The notes beneath the pieces are model-generated. The model made no database searches, was not told the DNA's origin, and saw nothing but the letters and a program-made list of their open reading frames with translations. This document shows, piece after piece, positions 17,297-26,024 of a DNA stretch of 64,000 nucleotides (position 1 is its first letter; every line of letters starts with the position of its first letter). The stretch is from JAAUTY01 sp964397305 (GTDB lineage: Bacteria > Cyanobacteriota > Cyanobacteriia > Cyanobacteriales > Spirulinaceae), in the NCBI GenBank assembly GCA_964397305.1, contig CAYNIP010000023.1:1-64000 (forward strand), written 5' to 3'. A program made the position numbers and the translations under genes.

Positions 17297-17536
17297 GGGT
17301 GAACGACATTTTACGCGGGATGTTGGTACTCCTTAGCTTAGCCCTCACCCCAACCCCTCTCCCAAGTTGAGAGAGGGGCTTCTAGCTCTCCTTCTCCCCA
17401 AGCTGGGAGAAGGGACCGGGGGATGAGGGTCCCGTAACGCTGTTCGCGCTAGCGTCGCGTAGCGATAGAGGGCTACACTTTGCTCCTTGAACCACCGCTC
17501 AAAAGTCAGGGGAGCCGCGCTTTTTTTCGTCCACCC
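17297..17536. mobile_element. GGGTGGACGAAA-family MITE-like element (copy B)
   Basis: The left end GGGTGAACGACATTTTACGC and the right end AGCCGCGC, T run, TTTCGTCCACCC are imperfect inverted repeats. Inside are two hairpins, CTCTCCCAAGTTGAGAGAGG and CTCCCCAAGCTGGGAG, then GATGAGGGTCCCGTAACGCT and CTACACTTTGCTCC. Order and sequence follow the element at 60276-60565 read on the minus strand, apart from one missing hairpin and about 25 extra bases near 17441. No coding capacity. It touches the start codon of the hetZ-like gene. Confidence 0.75.
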
Positions 17537-17666
17537 TCTTAGAGTACTGCATTTGCCAAGACCTCAACCTCACGGTATGGTGGCCGCATCGTCGCGGTCA
17601 GCGGCATAATGGCCCAACTTGACCCCGGCCCGGGTTTCTCACTGCCCCTCCACAGCACTCCCCGTT

Positions 17667-18140
17667 ATGGATCTCAACCAACAACTGCAAGCCCTCATCG
17701 ATAACGCCCCCCAAGACGGTCAAACCCCGATCGCCATGCAGCAGGCGGTCGCGCCGGTTCTCCGCCTCTTAGCCCAGCGCTTGCAGTACCTGGAGTACTT
17801 TGTCCTACAAAGCCTAGAGGGGGGCTGGGTCTTAACCACCTTAAGCCACCGCGAGCAACCGGAGGTGCAGAAGTACGTGATCTATGCCTTTGCCACCCTG
17901 GACGATGCTCGCGTGTTTCAGAGCCAGCCCGATCCAGGGCTGATAGCGGCTCCCGTCCCCGTGACTCATATTCTCTTTCAACTTTTTGCCCTCGAGGAAG
18001 CGAGTAGTGTCCTGTTCATGGAGACCCCCGGCAATCTCCGCCAGGGGGTCGAGGTGAAACGCGCCGATTTGCAGGAACTGGTGCAGTTGCAGTGGCAGGA
18101 GCGGACACAACCGCGCCAAGTACCGCCGGATTTGGCCTAG
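17667..18140 (+). CDS. Conserved cyanobacterial protein of unknown function
   Basis: A 157-residue soluble protein starting MDLNQQLQALIDNAPQDG. It contains a helical N-terminus, a mixed region QYLEYFVLQSLEGGWVLTTL and a FATLDDARVFQ stretch. There is no signal peptide or catalytic motif I recognise. I chose ATG 17667 because the longer frame upstream has no coding character. It is convergent with the DUF1822 gene, 19 bases apart. Confidence 0.6.
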   Translation: MDLNQQLQALIDNAPQDGQTPIAMQQAVAPVLRLLAQRLQYLEYFVLQSLEGGWVLTTLSHREQPEVQKYVIYAFATLDDARVFQSQPDPGLIAAPVPVTHILFQLFALEEASSVLFMETPGNLRQGVEVKRADLQELVQLQWQERTQPRQVPPDLA

Positions 18141-18159
18141 ACCGGTTGGGGGAAACGGG

Positions 18160-18651
18160 CTAGCTGGCTTCGTCTGCGTAGGGCTCGGTGGTGGGGACGA
18201 TCAGGGCCACGAGCGCCGCAAGGGGTTGCAACTCGGCTAAGGGCAGGTCGCCGTTGGCGACGGGGGCCCAGCCTAGGAGTCGGGCCTCCGTGAGTTCGCG
18301 GTTGAGCCGGATGGCGAGGTAGCCCTGGCGATCGCCCCAAACCTCCGGCGGCACGGTGCAGACGGTCGCCTCGGGAAGGACGGGCCGACATTCCAACGTG
18401 CCCCAGCCGGGCAGGTCGAGGCTGGCGATGTCGGCGAGGGTTTGCTGGATCGGGTCCCAACTGGCGCTGGCGTCGCGATCGCAGAGAATCCCCTGGGACT
18501 GAAGGTAGCGCTGGACCGCCCAAACGGCCAGGGTATTCAAGTACACCTGCTTGGCCTTCGCGGGATGGCGCTGCTGCTGCCAGAACTGGCGCGCATAATG
18601 ATGGGCTCCCGGAGTCAGCGCGACCACCGGGATACGGGTAGCATGATTCAT
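18160..18651 (-). CDS. DUF1822 family protein
   Basis: A 163-residue protein that follows the cyanobacterial DUF1822 layout: an N-terminal helix ARQFWQQQRHPAKAKQVYLN then TLAVWAVQRYLQSQGI, followed by strands LDLPGWGTLECRPVLP and VPPEVWGDRQGYLAIRLN. Members are small soluble proteins of unknown function, often found near regulatory genes. Here it stands alone, divergent from the SpoIID-like gene. The family call is good; the function is not known. Confidence 0.75.
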   Translation of the reverse strand: MNHATRIPVVALTPGAHHYARQFWQQQRHPAKAKQVYLNTLAVWAVQRYLQSQGILCDRDASASWDPIQQTLADIASLDLPGWGTLECRPVLPEATVCTVPPEVWGDRQGYLAIRLNRELTEARLLGWAPVANGDLPLAELQPLAALVALIVPTTEPYADEAS

Positions 18652-18918
18652 AGAGTGTAACGATCTTGAGCAGATTAAGCGGTCGGGCCCGACCAGGGCC
18701 CTTAATCTCTACGCTAGCTCACACCCCGGCTTCCTGCTCAGGGGTCGGGCCTGGGACACATCTAGCGCGCCCTAGCGGTAAATCGTTGCGCCTTTGCTGC
18801 CCTCCAGTTCGGCCCAGCGGTCGCGCTGACTTTGCCAACTGGTGCTCAGGCCGGAAGCCTCCGTGCCATACTAGGCAAAAGCCTCCTGGCTACGGCACGC
18901 TCAGCGAACGGTGTCCCG

Positions 18919-20517
18919 ATGTTGAAACCCGCGATCGCCCTCCTGGTTCCTCTCACAGCCAGCCTCCTCAGCGCCCTGGCTGCCTTCCCGGCTTGGGCCG
19001 CAGTCGAGATCAAGGTCGGTATTGAGCAGCGGTTTGGCGATCGCCCCGGGGAACGGCTCACCCTCAGCAGCCTCGCCGGGGATACCCTAACCCTCCGCTT
19101 CCTGGGGGGTGATGGCCAGCCCCAAGCGGTCCAGGCCACCAGTGTGCAGCTCGAGATTGTGTCGCAGCCCCAGAGCGAACCCGTGCTCCAAGAGTGGCTC
19201 GTCCTCAGCGATCACGCCACCTTTGAAACGGCGGAGGCCAGTGCTCGGGCCTGGCGGGCCAAGGGCATCGAAACCGAAGTGACCCAGCCGGAACGCTGGC
19301 AGGTTTGGGCGAAGCGGGAGGTTTACAATACTCCCGTCCTGCGGCGTTTGCTCCTAGACAATTTGACAGCCCAAGGGGAAACCGGCCCGCGCCTCCACTC
19401 CCAAGCCCTGCGAGCCCTGCCCCGGGCTTCCTTCGTGGTCGGCGGTTATCGCTACACTCGGGACACCCTCGAGATCCGCAGCTCGAATCGGCGGGTGCGA
19501 GTGCAGGGCCCGGAGGGGACGACGCTCTACGGCGGCGACCTAGGCCTGCAACCCAATGCCTACGGGGACTTCACCCTGGTTAACACTGTGCCCCTGGAAA
19601 CTTACCTGCGCGGTGTCGTTCCCCACGAGATCGGACCGGCCGCTCCCTACAATGCGGTCGAGGCCCAGACGATCCTGGCTCGCACCTATGCCCTGCGGAA
19701 CCTGCGCCGTTTCCAGGCGGATGGCTACGAACTCTGTGCCACGGTTCACTGCCAGGTTTACAAAGGGCTCTCGGGGACGGTGGAGCGGGCCGATACCGCA
19801 ATCCGAGCGACTCGGGGCCTAGTGCTGACCCATAACAATGAGCTGGTGGATGCACTCTATTCCTCTTCCTCGGGCGGTGTCACGGCCGCCTTTACAGATA
19901 CTTGGGACGGGGCCGAGCGTCCCTACTTGCAGCCTCGGGTGGATGCGACCCAGGCGCTCTGGAATCTTGACCAGCGCCCCCTCGACAATGAGGCGGCCAT
20001 CCGCCAGTTTCTGGCGCTCAATCGGGGGTTTAATGGCGCTCAACATCCGCTGTTTCGCTGGCAGAAGACCGAGAGCCTGGCAGAATTGACCGCCCATTTT
20101 CAGCGCTACTTGATCCGTCGGCAGCACCCGCTGGCCAACTTCAATCGCATTGTGCAAATGCGTGTGACCCAGCGATCGCGCTCGGGTCGTGTCCTAGCCC
20201 TCGAGGTGGAAACGGATCGCGGGGTGGTGAATCTGGAGAAGAATGAAGCCCGGAGTGCCTTTGGTCCGCCTCGGAGCACCCTGTTTTACATCGACCCCGT
20301 GTTGAACGCTAATCAGCAACTCACGGGCTATCGCTTTGTCGGCGGTGGCTTCGGCCACGGCGCTGGCATGAGCCAGCTCGGCTCCTACACTCTGGCGCAA
20401 CAGGGATGGCGCTATGACCGGATCTTGAGCTTCTACTACCCCGGCACGCGCGTTCAGCCCCTCCAGGACTCGATTGTGTACTATCAGGAGGAGGCCGCTC
20501 TCCTCCCCGTCGAGTAG
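18919..20517 (+). CDS. SpoIID/LytB-domain secreted protein
   Basis: A 532-residue protein with an N-terminal signal peptide (MLKPAIALLVPLTASLLSAL, cleavage near AWA-A). Residues about 225-470 form a SpoIID domain: NTVPLETYLRGVVPHEIG, containing the catalytic-type glutamate, then AQTILARTYALRN, SSSSGGVT and the C-terminal GGGFGHGAGMSQLGSYTLAQ. SpoIID proteins are lytic transglycosylases acting on denuded peptidoglycan glycan, so a role in wall remodelling or septation is likely. The ATG at 18919 gives a complete signal peptide; the longer upstream frame does not. Confidence 0.88.
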   Translation: MLKPAIALLVPLTASLLSALAAFPAWAAVEIKVGIEQRFGDRPGERLTLSSLAGDTLTLRFLGGDGQPQAVQATSVQLEIVSQPQSEPVLQEWLVLSDHATFETAEASARAWRAKGIETEVTQPERWQVWAKREVYNTPVLRRLLLDNLTAQGETGPRLHSQALRALPRASFVVGGYRYTRDTLEIRSSNRRVRVQGPEGTTLYGGDLGLQPNAYGDFTLVNTVPLETYLRGVVPHEIGPAAPYNAVEAQTILARTYALRNLRRFQADGYELCATVHCQVYKGLSGTVERADTAIRATRGLVLTHNNELVDALYSSSSGGVTAAFTDTWDGAERPYLQPRVDATQALWNLDQRPLDNEAAIRQFLALNRGFNGAQHPLFRWQKTESLAELTAHFQRYLIRRQHPLANFNRIVQMRVTQRSRSGRVLALEVETDRGVVNLEKNEARSAFGPPRSTLFYIDPVLNANQQLTGYRFVGGGFGHGAGMSQLGSYTLAQQGWRYDRILSFYYPGTRVQPLQDSIVYYQEEAALLPVE

Positions 20518-20579
20518 CCTGCGTTTCCAGGCGGAACTCTTAAGCTTTTCCGAGCCTGGGGGCTGCCCCTGCAATCAGG

Positions 20580-20588
20580 TGCTACAGT
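20580..20588 (+). promoter_or_regulatory. Candidate extended -10 element for the pentapeptide gene
   Basis: TGCTACAGT, identical to the element at 14264, lies about 88 bases before the start codon. No convincing -35 is present. Confidence 0.35.
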
Positions 20589-20675
20589 GACTTTGACTGT
20601 TATTAGAAGCGCTCGCGATCGCGCTGCCGGGCGTGCCGGTGGTAGGGGTGATCGCGCTGCGACCTGCCTTTTACC

Positions 20676-21779
20676 ATGCCTGTGCCGACGCTATTATCCC
20701 TGGATGCCCGCGATCGCTACCCTGCCTGCCTTTGCCTCGACTGGCAGGCGGCCCTAAGGGTCCCGGAAACCCTTGAGTTAAGCCTCATCTTTCACTTCGG
20801 CAGCCAGTGGGAACTGTTGCTGTCGGGGCGGGTGAAGCTCTCCCTGCGAGGCGGCCGGCTGCACCTGTATGGCGATCGCAGCCCCGACGGGCAACCCATC
20901 TTCCCCACCGTCTGCCGTCTGGACAGCGGTGCTCAACTGCACTGGAGCCCGGTCGCGACGACCGAGGAACTGGAAGCGGCTTGGAGCGGTATGTTCCAGC
21001 TAACCTCGGGAGAACAGGCCCTCCTGGGAACCAGCGAGGTCCTACCCCTGGGGCCCTGGCTGGATCGGGAGTCCCTAGCCGCTAGGGTCACGGTGGCGGC
21101 AGCAGACCTGGTCCTCACGAGTGCTGAAGGGCTGTGGCTGCCCACGATCACCCCCAACCAGCACGCTGTGCTTGAGCGGCGACTGGCTCGCTTCCTAGCC
21201 CAGGAACGCCTCGCCCCGGACCTGAGCCGGATGCAACGCCAGGCAACCGTCCAGCACGCTCAGGCTCCCAAATCAAACCCAGAAGCGGAGGAGCAGCTTC
21301 AGGCCCACCTGCAAGCGGCGATCGCCCATCCGGATGCTGATCTGTTGACCCTCGCCACCTTGGCCGGCCTCGAGGCCGCGACGGAGCTGGCCGGCGGTCA
21401 GCTCCGGGGAGCCGACCTGCGTGGCCTCGATCTCAGCAGTGTTGACCTCAGCCGCACCAACCTGCGGGGGGCCGACCTCAGTGATGCCGACCTCAGCGAA
21501 GCCAACCTGCGGGGGGCTCGCCTCGGCGGCGCGGATCTCAGTGGGGCGCTCCTCAGTCGCGCCGATCTGCGAGACTGTGACCTCCATCGCGCCAGCCTCG
21601 CCCTGGCAAATCTCGGCGGCGCTGATCTCCGGGGCGCCAATCTGCTAGCGGCCAATCTGAGCAACGCTAACTGGAGTCACACCCAAGTGGCGGGAGCCCA
21701 GTTCGACCGCAACACGGGTCTCACGGCGGAACTTCAGGAGAGTTTCTTGGCTCAGGGCGCGCAGTTGCTCGGCTCCTAG
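20676..21779 (+). CDS. Pentapeptide-repeat protein with a unique N-terminal domain
   Basis: A 367-residue protein. The first 190 residues form a folded, non-repeat domain I do not recognise. From about residue 245 to 340 a right-handed pentapeptide helix is visible, with A(D/N)LxG-type units: LRGADLRGLDLSSVDLSRTN, LRGADLSDADLSEANLRGAR and later LGGADLRGANLLAANLSNAN. There is no signal peptide, so it is probably cytoplasmic. Such repeats are common in cyanobacteria and act as binding platforms; the partner is unknown. Confidence 0.85.
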   Translation: MPVPTLLSLDARDRYPACLCLDWQAALRVPETLELSLIFHFGSQWELLLSGRVKLSLRGGRLHLYGDRSPDGQPIFPTVCRLDSGAQLHWSPVATTEELEAAWSGMFQLTSGEQALLGTSEVLPLGPWLDRESLAARVTVAAADLVLTSAEGLWLPTITPNQHAVLERRLARFLAQERLAPDLSRMQRQATVQHAQAPKSNPEAEEQLQAHLQAAIAHPDADLLTLATLAGLEAATELAGGQLRGADLRGLDLSSVDLSRTNLRGADLSDADLSEANLRGARLGGADLSGALLSRADLRDCDLHRASLALANLGGADLRGANLLAANLSNANWSHTQVAGAQFDRNTGLTAELQESFLAQGAQLLGS

Positions 21780-21833
21780 CCCGAGGCTGTGCGTTGCCAG
21801 CAGCGCTCGCGGGGAGTCCTCGGCGACGGCGAC

Positions 21834-21890
21834 AAAAAACCTACCTTTCCCCCAGGCAAGGACTGCGCCTGAGCTGGGCAAAAGGTAGGT
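21834..21890 (-). terminator. Rho-independent terminator downstream of amt
   Basis: On the minus strand ACCTACCTTT pairs perfectly with AAAGGTAGGT, extended inside by GCCCAG...CTGGGG, and is followed by TTTTTT. It lies about 48 bases after the amt stop codon. Confidence 0.85.
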
Positions 21891-21937
21891 TGAGGGATGA
21901 TAGGGTCTAGGGACAAGCCCCAGAACGAGATTGGGAA

Positions 21938-23452
21938 CTAGCTTTCGGAAGCAGCAACATCACCCAGAGCCGGCGCGCTGCCGAGGGTGTCGGCTTCCTT
22001 CACAAAGCCGCTGTAGGCTTCCATGCCGTGTTCGCCGATGTCGAGACCTTCGATCTCCTCCTCGACGGTGACGCGGATGCCCAGGGTGGCTTTGAGCAAC
22101 ACCCAGACGATGCCGCTAAAGACGACGGTGAAGCCGCCGATCGAGAGGATACCCACGACCTGGGCCAGGAGATTGGCGCCGCCGAAGAAGGCGACAGCTA
22201 GGGTTCCCCAAACGCCACAGACCAAGTGAACTGAGGTAGCACCGACGGGGTCGTCGATCTTGATGGCGTCAAAGAAGGCGACGGAGAAGACGACTAACAC
22301 GCCGGCGATCGCCCCTGTCAGCACCGCAAAGGGATAGGGAATCGCATCGCAACCCGCCGTGATACCCACCAGGCCCGCCAGGATGCCGTTGATGATCATC
22401 GACAAATCTGGCTTGCTGTCCTTCACCCAGGAGGTGATCGTCGCAGCGACTCCGCCGGCCGCCGCCGAGAGAGTCGTGGTCATGGCGATGTAGGTGACAT
22501 TCGGGGTTGCTGCCAGTTCTGAGCCCGGATTGAAGCCATACCAGCCGATCCAGAGGATCAAGCAACCCAGGGTGGCGATCGCCATGTTGTGGCCGGGGAT
22601 CGCATTAATGCTGCCATCCTCGTTGTACTTGCCACTGCGAGCACCCAGGAAAGCGGCCCCCATCAGGGCTGCCCAGCCGCCCACCGAGTGAACGATCGTC
22701 GAGCCCGCAAAGTCGTGGAAGCCAACATCTTCGCCAAAGGGCAGACTGCTGAGCCAGCCGCCGCCCCAGGTCCAGTGACCCGTGATCGGGTAGGAGACCG
22801 CCACCAGCAGGAAGCTGAAGATCAAGAAGTCCACAAACTTCACCCGCTCCGCCACCGCCCCAGAGACGATGGTGGCGGCCGTCGCCGCAAAGGCAACCTG
22901 GAAGAGGAAGGCGACAGAAATCGGCAAGCCAGACGGGAAGGGGTCGAGCCCATAGGTCGCGGGATCTTCGCTGACTAGGAAGAAGCCGCTCATGCCGATG
23001 AAGCTGCCAGCGCTGCTGCCATACATGAAGGCAAACCCGATCGCCCAGTAGGCGATCGCCGCCACCGCGAAGACAATCAGGTTCTTCGAGAGAATGTTGA
23101 CAGCATTTTTCTGGCGGCAGAAGCCAGTTTCCAGCATCCCGAAGCCAGCATTCATGAAAATGACTAGCACGGCGCAGAAGAAGATAAAGACCGTGTCGAG
23201 CACGCCCTTCACCACTTCTGGATCGCTGAAGTCAAGCTCATCGACATCGAAAACGTGCTGGGCCGACGCGGCCCCACCCCACACCAACACAATGATGGCA
23301 GCGAGGGGAATACAGGCCAGCCAATAGGGCGAAAAACGACGGAAAAGAGATTGCAACGGCGGCAGTAGCGCCTGGCTCCCCGTCCGGAGGCGCGACTGCG
23401 ATCGCCCAACAGGGGCGCTCCGCCGTCTAGCTGCTGTAGATTTGGACATCAT
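21938..23452 (-). CDS. amt: Ammonium transporter
   Basis: A 504-residue Amt/Mep/Rh family channel. After a basic leader of about 40 residues comes a hydrophobic segment ending AASAQH, then the Amt core with about eleven membrane helices: NAGFGMLETGFCRQKNAVN and the family signature DFAGSTIVHSVGGWAALMGA. It imports ammonium across the plasma membrane. The tandem ATGATG at 23447-23452 is the likely start; the leader is longer than usual, so a later start before the hydrophobic segment is possible. It is monocistronic, with a strong terminator. Confidence 0.93.
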   Translation of the reverse strand: MMSKSTAARRRSAPVGRSQSRLRTGSQALLPPLQSLFRRFSPYWLACIPLAAIIVLVWGGAASAQHVFDVDELDFSDPEVVKGVLDTVFIFFCAVLVIFMNAGFGMLETGFCRQKNAVNILSKNLIVFAVAAIAYWAIGFAFMYGSSAGSFIGMSGFFLVSEDPATYGLDPFPSGLPISVAFLFQVAFAATAATIVSGAVAERVKFVDFLIFSFLLVAVSYPITGHWTWGGGWLSSLPFGEDVGFHDFAGSTIVHSVGGWAALMGAAFLGARSGKYNEDGSINAIPGHNMAIATLGCLILWIGWYGFNPGSELAATPNVTYIAMTTTLSAAAGGVAATITSWVKDSKPDLSMIINGILAGLVGITAGCDAIPYPFAVLTGAIAGVLVVFSVAFFDAIKIDDPVGATSVHLVCGVWGTLAVAFFGGANLLAQVVGILSIGGFTVVFSGIVWVLLKATLGIRVTVEEEIEGLDIGEHGMEAYSGFVKEADTLGSAPALGDVAASES

Positions 23453-23611
23453 AAAACGGAACGTTCCTGAACTACGGAATTGCCTTGGTCTTGATACCCA
23501 TGCTTCAGCGTTGCCAAACAGACACCTAGCCCTAGCCCTAAGGCCAGAGGCTGGACCTGCGGCGCTAAGAACAGGTCGAAAACCAATTGCGAGAATCAGA
23601 TTAACTCTGAG

Positions 23612-23640
23612 TCTATACAATTACCCGAAAGCGTTAACAA
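23612..23640 (-). promoter_or_regulatory. Candidate promoter of amt
   Basis: On the minus strand TTGTTA and TATAGA are separated by 17 bases, about 160 bases upstream of the amt start. An NtcA-like half match GTA-N8-GAC overlaps it (23611-23624), but it deviates from the GTA-N8-TAC consensus and is poorly placed relative to the -10. Confidence 0.4.
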
Positions 23641-23878
23641 AAGTCTAGCCCCAATCCGCAAAAATAGAGATTAAGATCCCAAGGATAAGGGGTATGGTTT
23701 GGGGCATGAACAGGAGAGAAATGTATTGATTTTGAGTTGCGGCTGGTTTATTCGCTGTAACTTTAGGCACTTTTTTTGGCTCCGGATTGCTCTCCCCCCA
23801 GGAAAGCCGTTCGGGGGCAGCCACCCTAGACCCAGCCACTATACTAAGGTTACTCCCTCGCCATCATCGTCGCTGCCT

Positions 23879-24448
23879 ATGTCCACTGGTCTGATTCTCG
23901 CTGCCCTAGACTTTGCCGCCCGCCAGCACCGCCAGCAGCGCCGCAAAGACGCCGCCGCCACCCCCTACATCAATCACCCTATTGCGCTAGCCAACCTCCT
24001 CGCGAACCAAGGTGGGGTAGACGATCCGCTGGTGCTGGTCGGAGCCCTGCTCCACGACACCGTGGAAGATACTGAAACGAGCTTGGCCGACCTCGAAGCT
24101 CGCTTCGGCCCCGAGGTTGCAGTCCTAGTCAGTGAAGTCACCGACGACAAATCCCTGCCCAAGGCAGAACGCAAGCAACGGCAAATCGACCACGCAGCTC
24201 ACCTGAGCGAGCACGCCCGCCTCGTCAAGCTCGCGGACAAAATCTGCAACCTACGGGACCTCATTGACTCGCCGCCGCCGGACTGGTCCGGCGATCGCCG
24301 CCGCGCCTACTTGGACTGGTCCAAGGCCGTCGTAGACGGCCTGCGCGGCAGCCACCCCCAGCTCGAAGCCATCTTTGACGCCACCTACCAGGAGGGACTA
24401 GCGACCCTAGCCGCCACCCCAGAGCCCTCACTCATCCAGAGGCACTGA
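23879..24448 (+). CDS. HD-domain hydrolase, Mesh1-like (small ppGpp hydrolase)
   Basis: A 189-residue protein built only of the HD phosphohydrolase domain of RelA/SpoT: YINHPIALANLL (first metal histidine), VGALLHDTVEDTETS (HD pair plus ED), and LVKLADKICNLRDL. It has no synthetase, TGS or ACT domain, so it belongs with Mesh1-type small alarmone hydrolases that cleave (p)ppGpp or related nucleotides. I chose ATG 23879 because the upstream extension has no family similarity. Its 3' end overlaps that of the convergent response-regulator gene by 21 bases. Confidence 0.85.
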   Translation: MSTGLILAALDFAARQHRQQRRKDAAATPYINHPIALANLLANQGGVDDPLVLVGALLHDTVEDTETSLADLEARFGPEVAVLVSEVTDDKSLPKAERKQRQIDHAAHLSEHARLVKLADKICNLRDLIDSPPPDWSGDRRRAYLDWSKAVVDGLRGSHPQLEAIFDATYQEGLATLAATPEPSLIQRH

Positions 24449-25627
24449 CTCCATGCGGCGGTGGGGCACAGCGGCCAAGTGCTTCTCAAACAGCATCAGC
24501 AACTCGTGGGCTCCAAAGGGCTTGGTGAGATAGTCCGTTGCCCCCGCCATGCGCGCCCGCACCCGGTCAATGAACCCATCTCGACCCGTGAGCATGATGA
24601 TGGGAACCTGTCGGAAGGCGGTGGAACTCCGCAGCATGGCACAAAACTCATAGCCGTCTAGGTGCGGCATGGCGATATCGCAGAGCAGCAGATCGGGCTG
24701 CATCCGAAAGACCTCGGGCAGGGCGATCAACGGGTCGGCAAAGCTGACCACATCGTAGCCGTGGGGAACCAGCATCGCTTCGACACTCTTGCTGATCGTG
24801 CGGTCGTCATCAATGCAGGCGATGTGTACCGTGGGACCCTCGTCCCAGAGGGTCAGCTCCCGACGCTCTGGGGCCGCATCGAGGAGCTGAATCCAGCCCC
24901 GCTGGACGTAGGGATAGATCCCTTTGGCGATCGCCAACAAGCTCCGATCCAAGTAGCGCGACAACTGCCGCAGACTGGTCTGGCCATCGGCCCAGCGCCG
25001 CAAACTGTGATAGGACTTCGGCGGCAGTGCCGCCCGCAAATGCTCTAGATCCACCAGCACCGGCCGCTGGGCCGGAGAAAAGATGTGGGGGTGCAACTGC
25101 TTCCACTGCTGCACCTGCTTCAAGATCCGCGCACAGAGAGGACTCACTTCCAGGGCCACCAAAGGCGGTGCGAGGGCGGCCCCCAGCTCAACGTGAAAGC
25201 TGCCCTGGCGCAGGCTCAAAAGATCGAAGAGAGCTTCCTCGATCGTGCCCTGAATAATCCGCCGCCCCTGCTCCGGAGTCAAGACATTATTCTCCATCAG
25301 CAGCCAGATGTAACCATACTCCGGTGCATTGATCGCCCCCGGCGAGGGACGCTGGAGGCGCTCAATCGCCCCCTCAGCCTCATAGCAGCGGAGGTAATCC
25401 CGCAGACGCACCAAGCTGCTATTCGTGCGATCAGCCGCGTAGGCAATGCGCCCATTCGCAAAGAAGACAAACCAGAAAGGTTGAGCCGCTGCCACGGCTT
25501 CTGGGGTGTCCGGGTTCCCCGGACTCGGAGCACTGTAGGCCTCCACCAGTAATTCGCCGGTACGCTGGCCTAACTCAATGAGTTGCAGGATGCTGCGAAT
25601 GTCGATCTCGTTTAGGGTTCCCTGCAT
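24428..25627 (-). CDS. PATAN-type response regulator
   Basis: A 399-residue protein. The N-terminal half is a PATAN/DUF4388 domain (MQGTLNEIDIRSILQLIELG, then RTGELLVEAY and a helical tail). The C-terminal 125 residues are a receiver: VHIACIDDDRTISKSVEAML, the phosphoacceptor Asp in LLLCDIAMPHLDGYEF, Thr in IIMLTGRDG and Lys in YLTKPFG. In cyanobacteria PATAN regulators steer type IV pilus motility and phototaxis or, as PatA, heterocyst pattern. It is divergent from hmpF, itself a motility-taxis gene, which supports a motility role. Confidence 0.85.
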   Translation of the reverse strand: MQGTLNEIDIRSILQLIELGQRTGELLVEAYSAPSPGNPDTPEAVAAAQPFWFVFFANGRIAYAADRTNSSLVRLRDYLRCYEAEGAIERLQRPSPGAINAPEYGYIWLLMENNVLTPEQGRRIIQGTIEEALFDLLSLRQGSFHVELGAALAPPLVALEVSPLCARILKQVQQWKQLHPHIFSPAQRPVLVDLEHLRAALPPKSYHSLRRWADGQTSLRQLSRYLDRSLLAIAKGIYPYVQRGWIQLLDAAPERRELTLWDEGPTVHIACIDDDRTISKSVEAMLVPHGYDVVSFADPLIALPEVFRMQPDLLLCDIAMPHLDGYEFCAMLRSSTAFRQVPIIMLTGRDGFIDRVRARMAGATDYLTKPFGAHELLMLFEKHLAAVPHRRMESVPLDE

Positions 25628-26024
25628 CGTGCTGAGGCCGCTCGAAGGATGGTTGTCCAGAAGGAGGTGAGTACTGATACTGCTAGAGCAGGATAAACTT
25701 TAGTAGGATGTAGGTCAGCCTTATTTAGACTAGATCATTGTACGACCCCCAGGGTGGGGCGAGGGCGCTTTCGGCGCGATCGCCCCCGGTCAGCAAAGAT
25801 CGTCGGTAGCTGGGGGCTATTGATGGTTATAGTGGAACCAACTCGCGACCCAGCCCCCGTTCCGGCTCCAGGGGTAAGCAGGTTCGTGTTCTGTGATTGT
25901 CCTCAGCCCGCGACTCCTCACGTTGTGGCGGGCAAGGATGATTGGAGTCACCCACCGCGAGTCCATTGAGCCGTTTGAGCAAGGGCAAGTTCAGCATCGG
26001 GCATATCTTAAGGGGAACGATAGC
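25628..26024. other. Divergent promoter region between the PATAN regulator and hmpF
   Basis: This stretch holds the promoters of two probably linked motility genes. It is AT-richer near 25680-25745 and contains a HIP1-bearing palindrome near 25765-25790. A longer open frame upstream of hmpF (from 25893) runs through the second half but lacks family similarity, so I treat it as untranslated. Confidence 0.45.

Noticed and set aside
23611..23624. Possible NtcA site upstream of amt (GTA-N8-GAC)
   Set aside because: One half deviates from GTA-N8-TAC and the spacing to a -10 does not fit the usual activator position; kept only as a remark on the promoter.
25905..25940. ACTCCTCAC word resembling the core of the Yfr1 RNA
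   Set aside because: The two flanking stem-loops and the rest of the conserved core are missing.
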